From Bacillus mycoides (lineage in GTDB: Bacteria; Bacillota; Bacilli; Bacillales; Bacillaceae_G), in NCBI RefSeq assembly GCF_018742245.1, contig NZ_CP036132.1, positions 1,049,001-1,113,000 of the forward strand: DNA of 64,000 nt. Reading direction: 5' to 3'. Shown piece after piece: positions 55,677-63,442 of the stretch (its first letter is position 1; every line of letters begins with the position of its first letter). Below the pieces are notes generated by a model that was given only the letters and a program-made list of their open reading frames with translations, was not told the DNA's origin and made no database searches. The translations under genes were made by a program, and so were the position numbers.

Positions 55677-56468
55677 ATGTTTCCAATAGGTGAACAGCCA
55701 CGCATTCTTAAAGATTTGGCTGGAATAAATGAAGATGTACAAGAGATAGCTATTAGCGGTAAAACAAAGAATATAGAACTTTTAGGTAAGTTGAAAATTA
55801 AGGAATTATGGATTTTTGCAGTGAATCAAAAGCAGTTTGATAAAATTATGGAGTATGTTAATCCTGAATTACTATATGTTTATGAAATGAGAGTAGAAAA
55901 TTTATCGATATTACAGACGATGTCTAATGTAAGGGAATTATATTTATGTTGGAATACTAAAAATACTGATTTATGGGATTTAAGCTATAATAAAAATCTT
56001 TCTTATCTATTAATAGAAGACTTTTCAAAATTAGAAGACTTAACACCAATGAAAGATGGAGAGAACTTAGGCGGTCTTTATTTAGGTGGCGGGATAACAA
56101 AAGCACTTAATGTAAAAACGCTGGAGCCAATTGGTGATTTAGTACGATTGAATGAGTTAACTTTAATGAATATTAAAGTTCAAGATCGTTCTTTAGAGCC
56201 ATTAATGAATTTGAAAAGGCTTAAGAAATTGAATATATCTAACCAATTCCCTATGGAAGAATACGCTAAATTATCGGTAGTATTACAGAATACAGAATGT
56301 GAATTTTTTAAACCATATGTACGCATGGAGTCCACAGAAGGAAAAGATATAATGATGATTGGTAGAAAAAGACCTTTTCTTAATTCGAAGACAGATGCTG
56401 AAAAAATAAGAAAATATGAGCAAGAATTCAAAAAGGTGCAGGAAGAATTTAGAGATGGAATGAAATGA
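55677..56468 (+). CDS. Leucine-rich-repeat-like protein
   Basis: 263 residues. From about residue 30 to 195 it has irregular LRR units of about 22 residues (LLGKLKIKELWIFAV; LSILQTMSNVRELYLCW; LEPIGDLVRLNELTLMNI; LEPLMNLKRLKKLNIS), then a charged helical tail. No signal peptide. Similar LRR proteins occur as immunity proteins or toxin neighbours. GAAGGAGAG precedes the ATG. Confidence 0.7.
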   Translation: MFPIGEQPRILKDLAGINEDVQEIAISGKTKNIELLGKLKIKELWIFAVNQKQFDKIMEYVNPELLYVYEMRVENLSILQTMSNVRELYLCWNTKNTDLWDLSYNKNLSYLLIEDFSKLEDLTPMKDGENLGGLYLGGGITKALNVKTLEPIGDLVRLNELTLMNIKVQDRSLEPLMNLKRLKKLNISNQFPMEEYAKLSVVLQNTECEFFKPYVRMESTEGKDIMMIGRKRPFLNSKTDAEKIRKYEQEFKKVQEEFRDGMK

Positions 56469-56509
56469 ATGTAGTCCCTAAATAAGGGGCATGTAGAAGG
56501 AGTAATGAT

Positions 56510-56764
56510 ATGGATGTTTATGAGTTAATTAGTGATGTAGATTCAAAAGAAAAATTAGTAGAGTTTTTGCTTCATCTTCAAAAAGATTTCAAAGAAAATC
56601 AAGATGAGTGGGAGAATATAACATTAGAAGATTACTTAGAATCAATGGAAGCATGGATAAATGATTGTGAGGGAGCCTACCAAAACAGAGGTGAAGAGAT
56701 GCCTAAAAATATATCATGGGGTTTTATTGCACAGGTGTTATTGGCGGCAGCTCACTATGAATAA
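56510..56764 (+). CDS. DUF7660-like immunity-type protein
   Basis: 84 residues. DSKEKLVEFLLHLQKDFKEN, then WENITLEDYLESMEAWINDC and SWGFIAQVLLAAAHYE; this sequence of blocks is that of a small family I recall as DUF7660, often beside polymorphic toxins. GAAGGAG precedes the ATG. Intact and acidic. Confidence 0.68.
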   Translation: MDVYELISDVDSKEKLVEFLLHLQKDFKENQDEWENITLEDYLESMEAWINDCEGAYQNRGEEMPKNISWGFIAQVLLAAAHYE

Positions 56765-56821
56765 ATTTAAATAGATTAATTTATTGAGGTCTAAGTTTAA
56801 ATAAAAGCGAAGAGACTAAAT

Positions 56822-56941
56822 AGCAGGTGAAGATCTTTCAAATCTCGTAAAGAAATATAATCCTCGTGGCGACGTACGAATAGGATGCATAGGGTAGTGG
56901 GTTAAAGAGTGATGTCAAAGGCATAGCTGTAGACAATCATA
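56822..56941 (+). pseudogene. Chimeric scar: immunity fragment joined to Rhs core
   Basis: 56822-56867 nearly repeats 57894-57939 of the downstream immunity-type gene (encoding GEDLSNLVKKYNP). At the shared bases TATAATCCTC it switches to Rhs core sequence matching wapA around 51716-51836 (NPRGDV, then SDTKGIAADN) with deletions. Out of frame and without function. Confidence 0.78.
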
Positions 56942-56987
56942 AAAGACCACAACCATGGTGGTAAGAATAGGGAGGATATACTAACAA

Positions 56988-57662
56988 ATGATAGAAGTTG
57001 TGTTTTATGATTGGCGTAAAAATAGATCGAAGAAACAGAAATTACAAGCTCATGAAATAAGAATTTTTGAATTGATTTTTTCTAGAAAGTTAAGAGAGTT
57101 TGATTTAGGACTAAATGATATTGGATTTATAGAAGTATTTTGTTTAGCTAAGGTTAATAAAGGGGATTTCTGTGAGGTCATGGTGGATATGAATCAAATT
57201 GGTATATCTATCTCATATGATTTTATGGATTTTTTAACACTTAATTCAGTCGAAGAAAAATATGAAGAGTTTTGTAAATTAGTGCGCCAATATGTAATAC
57301 CTGCACTTGAAGAAAACTCAAATCTATCACCAAATATTGTAAGAGGGTATATTGAAGAGTCCTTGGATGAAATAGTAAAGCAAAACTATGAAGGGATATT
57401 TTTGGTAGGTAAAACTCCTAAGAAAAGTCCTAGCCGTAAGAAGATAGCGATATTAAAAGGAATTCATCGCGTCCAAGGTTTTCAACTTCGATGTGAGGTA
57501 TATGATGAAAAGGGAATGAAAATTAAAGATAAATTACTAGTTGAAGAGGTAGGAAATGAAATGGTTTATGGCCGATTTTTGGGCACATTGAAATGGGAAA
57601 GCGAAAATTTAATTGTAGTTAATTCGAAATCCAGTAGTTGGAAAGAAGAAGTTTATATTTAA
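56988..57662 (+). CDS. Unknown protein of the immunity bank (224 aa)
   Basis: 224 residues, soluble, mixed charge. VVFYDWRKNRSKKQKLQAHE at the start and a C-terminal beta-rich part (FQLRCEVYDEKGMKIKDKLL). No recognised family. The GGGAGGATATAC box is 12 bases from the ATG, slightly long. Function is inferred only from its place in the wapA region. Confidence 0.55.
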   Translation: MIEVVFYDWRKNRSKKQKLQAHEIRIFELIFSRKLREFDLGLNDIGFIEVFCLAKVNKGDFCEVMVDMNQIGISISYDFMDFLTLNSVEEKYEEFCKLVRQYVIPALEENSNLSPNIVRGYIEESLDEIVKQNYEGIFLVGKTPKKSPSRKKIAILKGIHRVQGFQLRCEVYDEKGMKIKDKLLVEEVGNEMVYGRFLGTLKWESENLIVVNSKSSSWKEEVYI

Positions 57663-57717
57663 GTATGAAAGTATTTTGGAGAAATGTTTATCGATTATTA
57701 CTAATTGGAGGGATTGT

Positions 57718-58197
57718 ATGAACTTCATTTTACATGGATCTGAACATACAGTTTTAGCTTCTGTTTTTGACTCATTTCAAGGTAAGGAAAAAGAATTTAA
57801 TTGGCTTATAACAGATTTGGAGATTGCCACAATTCAGGAAGAGAGACTTATACGAGATTATCCTGAAATGTCTCATCCAATAGTTTGGATAGCAGGTGAA
57901 GATCTCTCAAATCTCGTAAAGAAATATAATCCTCAATTTATTTGGGGCGTACTATCTGCTTTTGATAAGTCTATAAACATTGATATTAATAATTTGCTTG
58001 TAGAACCCTATGCAAATGGAAACGAAGAACTCTGGGTACCAAGTCCAAATATTCAGCATCCCCAAGCAACACTTGAGATTGTTTGTTGGGATTCCGGTTT
58101 GATGTTGCTATTAAGCAACGATATAAATATTGATGATAAATTTAGAAATTATTTTAAAGACGCTAGGGATTTAAATGTTTATAATTCAGAATTTTGA
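57718..58197 (+). CDS. Unknown immunity-type protein (159 aa)
   Basis: 159 residues: LITDLEIATIQEERL, then WIAGEDLSNLVKKYNPQFIW and the C-terminal LEIVCWDSGLMLLLSND...DDKFRNYF. GGAGGGATTGT precedes ATG 57718. Parts of this gene or paralogues recur twice nearby: its middle at 56822 and its last 45 codons at 58797. Family not recognised. Confidence 0.62.
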   Translation: MNFILHGSEHTVLASVFDSFQGKEKEFNWLITDLEIATIQEERLIRDYPEMSHPIVWIAGEDLSNLVKKYNPQFIWGVLSAFDKSINIDINNLLVEPYANGNEELWVPSPNIQHPQATLEIVCWDSGLMLLLSNDINIDDKFRNYFKDARDLNVYNSEF

Positions 58198-58223
58198 TTT
58201 TAAATTCTGAGGAGGCGTAAAAG

Positions 58224-58766
58224 ATGATAGGAATACCACATTATATAATTCCAGTACAGGTTCATCCCTATGCAATAGATACTTTAGAGAAAGAAAAAGA
58301 TATAAATATACTAAGCGTAACACCAGTAGTATCAGAAAATGATATGAATCAAATGATAATAAGTTCAAATATATCTATTCAATTAAGAAGTGATTTGTAT
58401 GTAAATATATCTGTTGATAGAGCTGATATGAATTATCAGGATGAGGTGGAATATCTTCAGATGACGCTAGATAAAGAGGTTCCATTTATAACAAATGGAA
58501 ATCCTAAAAAGAAAAAGGTTTTTGAAACATTTTTTAATATTAAAGGGAATATACAATGTGAACTATTAATGGAAGAAGATCAAGAGGTGGATCTCTCTTT
58601 AAAAAAAGTATTGTATACGGCTAAATGTGGAACGGGAATGCTATTGAAAAATGAAGTAGGAAATATTTTAATAGCTTGTCATGAATTTTGTATGCTTTTA
58701 GTCACAAGAGATCAAGAAAAAATAAGTAATATATTGAGAAACCGTTATAATAAGCAGGGATTTTAG
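58224..58766 (+). CDS. Unknown protein of the immunity bank (180 aa)
   Basis: 180 residues, soluble. Begins MIGIPHYIIPVQVHPYAIDT, has a beta-rich middle (ISIQLRSDLYVNISVDRAD) and a basic end. GAGGAGGCG precedes the ATG. No family recognised. Starts 26 bases after the previous gene and likely shares its transcript. Confidence 0.58.
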   Translation: MIGIPHYIIPVQVHPYAIDTLEKEKDINILSVTPVVSENDMNQMIISSNISIQLRSDLYVNISVDRADMNYQDEVEYLQMTLDKEVPFITNGNPKKKKVFETFFNIKGNIQCELLMEEDQEVDLSLKKVLYTAKCGTGMLLKNEVGNILIACHEFCMLLVTRDQEKISNILRNRYNKQGF

Positions 58767-58796
58767 GGACTCGGATTCTGTTATAAAAAATATACT

Positions 58797-58931
58797 GAGA
58801 TACAGTATCCCAATGCTGTTCTTGAGATTGTTTGTTGGGATTCGTCTTTAACGCTTCTTTTAAGTAAAGATGAGGACATCGATGATAAATTTCAAGACTA
58901 TTTCAAGTCCGCTAAAAAATTGGATTTTTAA
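58797..58931 (+). pseudogene. 3' fragment paralogous to the 57.7-kb gene
   Basis: 45 codons ending in a stop: YPNAVLEIVCWDSSLTLLLS then DEDIDDKFQDYFKSAKKLDF, aligned with LEIVCWDSGLMLLLSNDINI of the gene at 57718. No 5' part remains. Confidence 0.82.
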
Positions 58932-59100
58932 ATAGGTCGTTCTCGAGTAATAAAATGAATGTATGAATAACAATCTCTTTCATGATTATTGGAATATTAG
59001 CTAGCATTTTTGAAAAAGTAACTTGTAAAATTTCGGAGTGAATTGTTAACTTCTGATGCGATAGGAAATCGTAAATAAATTTATGAAGGAGAATTTAGAG

Positions 59101-59454
59101 GTGACAGAGTTTTTTGGATATTTATTAATTTTGGTTTTAAATATGCTAGTAGCATCTATCGTATTTTTACAAGAGTACTGCATAGGTAGTATAAGACTTT
59201 CTCATTATAGGAGAATCTTTGCTACGGTCATGGCTATACGTTCATTGTTGAGTATATGGATCATTTACCCTATGACAGCTACCCTGTTAGGGACGTTAAA
59301 TATTTTAGTGATTCAATCAATTATATTACTTTGTCTTTGGGGGCTTATGCAGTGTGTAAAGAAGTACGGGGGAAAGTGGTATATTACAATGATTGCACTT
59401 ATTATTTATGGTCTTAGCTGTTATTTTCATATTATGTATGCGAAAACTGTATAG
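59101..59454 (+). CDS. Four-helix membrane protein, immunity-type (paralogue 1)
   Basis: 117 residues with four membrane helices (about 5-25, 38-60, 62-82, 92-110): FFGYLLILVLNMLVASIVFL, then MAIRSLLSIWIIYPMTATLL and WYITMIALIIYGLSCYFHIM. GTG 59101 follows AAGGAG at a spacing of 9. It is paralogous to the gene at 60092. Membrane immunity proteins are expected where the toxin forms pores or attacks the envelope. Confidence 0.6.
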   Translation: MTEFFGYLLILVLNMLVASIVFLQEYCIGSIRLSHYRRIFATVMAIRSLLSIWIIYPMTATLLGTLNILVIQSIILLCLWGLMQCVKKYGGKWYITMIALIIYGLSCYFHIMYAKTV

Positions 59455-59529
59455 ATAATTAGAGGGTATTTGTAGACTTAGTTACATGATAGTAAGAATC
59501 TGTAATGAAAATTATAATAAAATGATGTC

Positions 59530-59566
59530 AAAAGGGATACTACAGTTTGGTTAGTATCCCTTTTGT
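59530..59566 (+). terminator. Terminator after first membrane immunity-type gene
   Basis: AAAAGGGATACTA and TAGTATCCCTTTT form a perfect 13-base stem around a 9-base loop. Confidence 0.88.
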
Positions 59567-59773
59567 ATCAGATTACAAGAGCAGTTGCTTTCCATATGAA
59601 AAATGGTAGGGATTACGAGTGTACATACTCTTGTTTTGATATACTATATCCGTTAAAGAATACGTTTTCATTTGTTTGATGATGAGTTTTAATAGTGTAG
59701 ATAATTTATTTTGGATACTTTTAAAGTATCCAATGCGTATAATTTTAATATGTATTGGCAGAGGAGTGACAGG

Positions 59774-60025
59774 GTGACTGGATTTGATGAACGTTTAATA
59801 TGGATGTATGGGGTTATAGTAATGATCTTTTTCGGGGGAAAGTTTATTGGCCTTATTATTAGGAGTAAGATGTATTCATTAGCTATGTTTTTAATCCCAT
59901 TTGCTGTTCTCTATGTATTGTATTTTACGCCCCTATCATCAATTTCTGTATGGATCCGTCTATTGATATTTGGATTATTTTTTGTGATAGTATCCGTTAT
60001 GTTCTATTTCATTGAGGTAAGATGA
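59774..60025 (+). CDS. Small membrane protein (83 aa)
   Basis: 83 residues, three membrane helices (about 8-25, 33-50, 58-78): LIWMYGVIVMIFFGGKFIGL, then FLIPFAVLYVLYFTPLSS. GTG 59774 follows GAGGAGTGACAG; the frame is open further upstream but without a ribosome site. A near-perfect palindrome, TTGGATACTTT/AAAGTATCCAA, lies at 59711-59733. It stands between the two paralogous four-helix proteins. Confidence 0.58.
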   Translation: MTGFDERLIWMYGVIVMIFFGGKFIGLIIRSKMYSLAMFLIPFAVLYVLYFTPLSSISVWIRLLIFGLFFVIVSVMFYFIEVR

Positions 60026-60091
60026 TGGGTATTAATAGAATTGAGGTTAAATGAAAGGAAGCGGGAAGACGTTAATGAAGGGAGACTAAAA

Positions 60092-60454
60092 GTGTTTATA
60101 GAAATTTTAGAATTTGCTTCTATCTTGACTTTAGTAGTTGTATTAACATTAACTGTTATGTTGCAAGATATATTTTTTATAGATATAAATAAACAATATA
60201 CTGAAACACGTATTGGGGCGATTATTTTTTGTATTCGGATGTTGTTCGGGACATGGGTAATATTTGTTACGGAAACTACTATAATTGCTGTCTCAAAAGT
60301 GACTGCAATTCAATTAATTATTTTACTTCTTATTTGGGCATGCTCGAAGTATGTACAAAAAAATAGTGAAAATTGGCTAATTACTATAGTTGCTTTTGTT
60401 ATTTATGGTGTTGGTACTTACATGTATATTCAGTTTGCTTTTAGAGGCTATTAA
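60092..60454 (+). CDS. Four-helix membrane protein, immunity-type (paralogue 2)
   Basis: 120 residues, same four-helix plan as the gene at 59101: FASILTLVVVLTLTVMLQDI, IGAIIFCIRMLFGTWVIFV, AIQLIILLLIWACSKYVQK and WLITIVAFVIYGVGTYMYI align with it. GTG 60092 follows AAGGGAG. The pair suggests duplication and divergence within the bank. Confidence 0.6.
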   Translation: MFIEILEFASILTLVVVLTLTVMLQDIFFIDINKQYTETRIGAIIFCIRMLFGTWVIFVTETTIIAVSKVTAIQLIILLLIWACSKYVQKNSENWLITIVAFVIYGVGTYMYIQFAFRGY

Positions 60455-60613
60455 TATATCACCAGAAAAATTAGTGGTTAGAAAGATTCATTTGTTAAAT
60501 ATGTGTATAAAGATTTACTATATAATGTAGAAAAAAGAGGGGGAATAACAGAAATTTTATATAATCGACAACGTTGATCGATGGTTTGAGTTACATTAGG
60601 AGGTATAAAAGAA

Positions 60614-61549
60614 GTGATATCAATGTTAAAACGAGAGCCTTCAAAGCTCATAATAGAGGAAAATCAACTTTATATACCTTGGGTGCACTGTAGCATACAG
60701 GATAACTGTATTGTTGTGGATTCTAAATCCTGAAAGTTACAGTTTAAAATTATATGCCCAACATATAAGACCTTAGTAGAAGATGATTTTTTGGATATAT
60801 ATTTAAATAAGTATCCTGATTTTATACATAAGGATTATAGTTATTATTATAAAGAGTTTAATTTTCAAGAATGGGAATTTAATATAGAGGGAGAAATTTT
60901 TACTGTCCTTAATGGAAACGTTCGAATTAGTTATTTATCAATAAGGACCTTTTCTATAGAAATGGAATTAGAATTAAGAGCGAGTGATGGTTTAAGAACT
61001 ATGGCTACTTTATATTTATATCCCCTTATTAAGGAAGTAGCAACAGATGAGAGCAATTTGTACTTTAGTAATCTTATTCCTAAAGTAGTTAAAGAGGCAG
61101 GATCAACGGTCGGTTCAACTAATGGAAAGCTAATAGAAGAGTTAAGCCTTGAAGATTTCTCTGTCGCACCAATTTGGGAGTGGGATCACGAGAATGAAAG
61201 TGTAGACGGTCAAGACGAGACTTGGGTTTGCCCGTCTATTGTTACAAATATATTTGAATTCGAGAATACGGATGTTTTTATAAAAGCGGACTTAGCATTA
61301 AATAATGAGGATATTCTATATCAATGTATTTTAAATATAGATATAGAACAAGGAGCACAGAAATTTTCTATTATGGAAGGAGCTGTGTTCGCAAAAGAAG
61401 ATTATATCGATTTGAGAGATTTTTTATTTAATCCGACAGTGGATATACAGAAGATAGCTTTTCATATTCAAGATCAAATAGTTGAAAAGATGAATCCGAT
61501 ACATTATAGAAAAAAACAATGGGATTTAACATTTTCTTTGAGAGATTAA
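60614..61549 (+). pseudogene. Immunity-type gene with in-frame stop
   Basis: GTG 60614 (or ATG 60623) after AGGAGG opens KREPSKLIIEENQLYIPWVH to DSKS, then TGA at 60731-60733. The same frame continues with KLQFKIICPTYKTLVEDDFL and runs to 61549, giving a full product of about 311 residues. The TGA probably replaces a Trp codon (TGG). The long 3' part, 252 codons from TTG 60791 (DLRDFLFNPTVDIQK near the end), has no ribosome site at its start. Family not recognised. Confidence 0.75.
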
Positions 61550-61748
61550 AGTGTAGGTATTATTCTTATAGAAAATGATGTGGCTATATTTGAACAAAGC
61601 TGGAAAAAGAGATTGATACAGAAACTTTCTGTGATCCACATCGTCTATCAACGGTTTGAGGATTGGGCTACTTTTGATGAAAGTAAAAGGGATAACAGAT
61701 AACGGCTACACATGTGAAGATATATATATCGAATGGGTGGGTGAAATC

Positions 61749-62186
61749 ATGCATGATTTGTTAAAAGATGCAATTTATCGAGGGGACATTGGAAATGCGA
61801 TAGCACATGCAAATAAAATAAGTATTGAGGAATTAGAGGATTTTTTAATAGAATGGTCTTTTAATGAACCCAATATTATTGTATACACTTTCTTGACTAG
61901 TTATTTAGAGAGTCGAAATGATGTTAGATTACATGCACTAGCATCAGATATTTTATGTCACCCACTCTGTCATTTAGAGGGTGCATATGTAGCTGCTTTT
62001 TACCATGCAAAGAAGTGTATCGAATTGGAGCCTAATAATATGCAATATAGGGAGTTTTTATTGTTTTTTGCTAATGTTCCAGATGATGTTTTTGAAGAAA
62101 AATCAGCTATGAATTGGGCAAAGGATATATTAAAAGATGACCCAAGTAATAAGGTAGCTAAAAATTATATAAAAGAGAATTCGTGA
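61749..62186 (+). CDS. Helical immunity-type protein (145 aa)
   Basis: 145 residues, all-helical: DLLKDAIYRGDIGNAIAHAN, then YVAAFYHAKKCIELEPNNMQ, which has the look of a tetratricopeptide unit. ATG 61749 follows GGGTGGGTGA. The 61550-61748 stretch holds a further short frame (FEQSWKKRLIQKL, VYQRFEDWATFDE) without a start and looks like another remnant. Confidence 0.58.
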   Translation: MHDLLKDAIYRGDIGNAIAHANKISIEELEDFLIEWSFNEPNIIVYTFLTSYLESRNDVRLHALASDILCHPLCHLEGAYVAAFYHAKKCIELEPNNMQYREFLLFFANVPDDVFEEKSAMNWAKDILKDDPSNKVAKNYIKENS

Positions 62187-62201
62187 AAAATGGATGTCTA
62201 A

Positions 62202-62233
62202 AAAGAAGAGCTGACGTAGGCTCTTCTTTCTTT
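62202..62233 (+). terminator. Terminator after the 61.7-kb gene
   Basis: AAAGAAGAGC pairs perfectly with GCTCTTCTTT around an 8-base loop, then CTTT. Confidence 0.85.
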
Positions 62234-62349
62234 ATAGATTATGATCCAATGCATTAACGTTTTAAACACGACATTACAAAAAATCAAAAGAAGGTTTCCA
62301 GGAGTGATAAAAAGTAGATTATTATTGATTCATTGGAGGTTTGTTAGTT

Positions 62350-63279
62350 GTGGAAAAACTAGTATTTAATCAGCGGATGGATTTTTCAGATGTAGAAGGA
62401 GACATTCTCTGTATTACGGCGGGAAATAAAGAAGATATTATCATTTTAATATTGGATAAAAAGGTGACAGATACTTATTATTATAAAATTATACACTCGT
62501 TGAAAGATGGCGTTTTGAAAGAGTATGCGATAGAAAATGATCAATATTTTAACTTCATTCAACCTCTAGGCGAAAATTGGATTTTGGTTAAAAGCTTCGT
62601 TGAGAAAAAGGAAGATACGACGGCTACAATTTTTGATGAAAAAGGAAACATTATTGCTGCATATTACTTAGGAATTGGAATAAAATATTTTCAAGTTGAT
62701 GAAGAAGAACATGTATTGGTTGGATATAGTGAAGAAGGTATATTTACTTCTGTAGATGAATTGTTTATTTCAGATGAAGAGTTTGATTCGATAGATTGGG
62801 AAAATATACATGATATTAATAAATTTGAAAAGAGCGGATTAGCTATTTTCTCTAAAAATGGCGATTTAATTACTAATGAATTCAATAATTCAATAAAGAG
62901 ATCTGTCTGTGATTGTACAGCAATACATATACAGAAGACAGGTGATATTCTAATGTCTTACTATAACGAGCAAGGAACATATACATTCACACAGATTCAT
63001 AAAGAACGATGCGAACAAGTTATTCTTTATGAAACAACATTGAATCATACATCACTATATTTGAAAGTGAAAAATAACATTATCTTTGGTGTAGATAACA
63101 ATCAAATACATGCATATTCACTTGTAAATAAAACATTATCAACTTTGTTAGCAGTAAATAGCGATGGAAATCCTATTCAATTTGAGTATGTTTTTTCAAG
63201 GAATCAAACGATATATGCTGTTAAAGGGAAACGTGTATTTTGCTGGGAGCAATATGAAATTTTAGAAGAGGAAGAATGA
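62350..63279 (+). CDS. Unknown beta-rich protein of the immunity bank (309 aa)
   Basis: 309 residues, acidic, no signal peptide. Repeated beta-strand pairs with short turns (ATIFDEKGNIIAAYYLG; LAIFSKNGDLITNEF; HIQKTGDILMSYYNEQG; VFSRNQTIYAVKGKRVFCWE) suggest a beta-propeller-like fold. GTG 62350 follows TTGGAGG at a spacing of 9. A second member begins at 63443. Confidence 0.6.
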   Translation: MEKLVFNQRMDFSDVEGDILCITAGNKEDIIILILDKKVTDTYYYKIIHSLKDGVLKEYAIENDQYFNFIQPLGENWILVKSFVEKKEDTTATIFDEKGNIIAAYYLGIGIKYFQVDEEEHVLVGYSEEGIFTSVDELFISDEEFDSIDWENIHDINKFEKSGLAIFSKNGDLITNEFNNSIKRSVCDCTAIHIQKTGDILMSYYNEQGTYTFTQIHKERCEQVILYETTLNHTSLYLKVKNNIIFGVDNNQIHAYSLVNKTLSTLLAVNSDGNPIQFEYVFSRNQTIYAVKGKRVFCWEQYEILEEEE

Positions 63280-63284
63280 TTGAT

Positions 63285-63320
63285 AGAGAGAAAAACTGAT
63301 ATAGGCTGTTCTCTCTTTTT
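63285..63320 (+). terminator. Terminator after the beta-rich gene
   Basis: AGAGAGAA pairs with TTCTCTCT, followed by TTTT. Confidence 0.7.
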
Positions 63321-63442
63321 GTATACATTCATTTTTGTTGGCTATAAAATCATAAGGATAAACGTTATACTATCGTTATAATTCTAAGGGGATTTAACGC
63401 TTGTTTTTTATATTCAGAATAAATGAGAGGGTTTTAATATAT

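Noticed and set aside
61550..61703. Independent gene after the nonsense-broken gene
   Set aside because: The frame continues past the 61549 stop without a start codon in a good context; at most a remnant.
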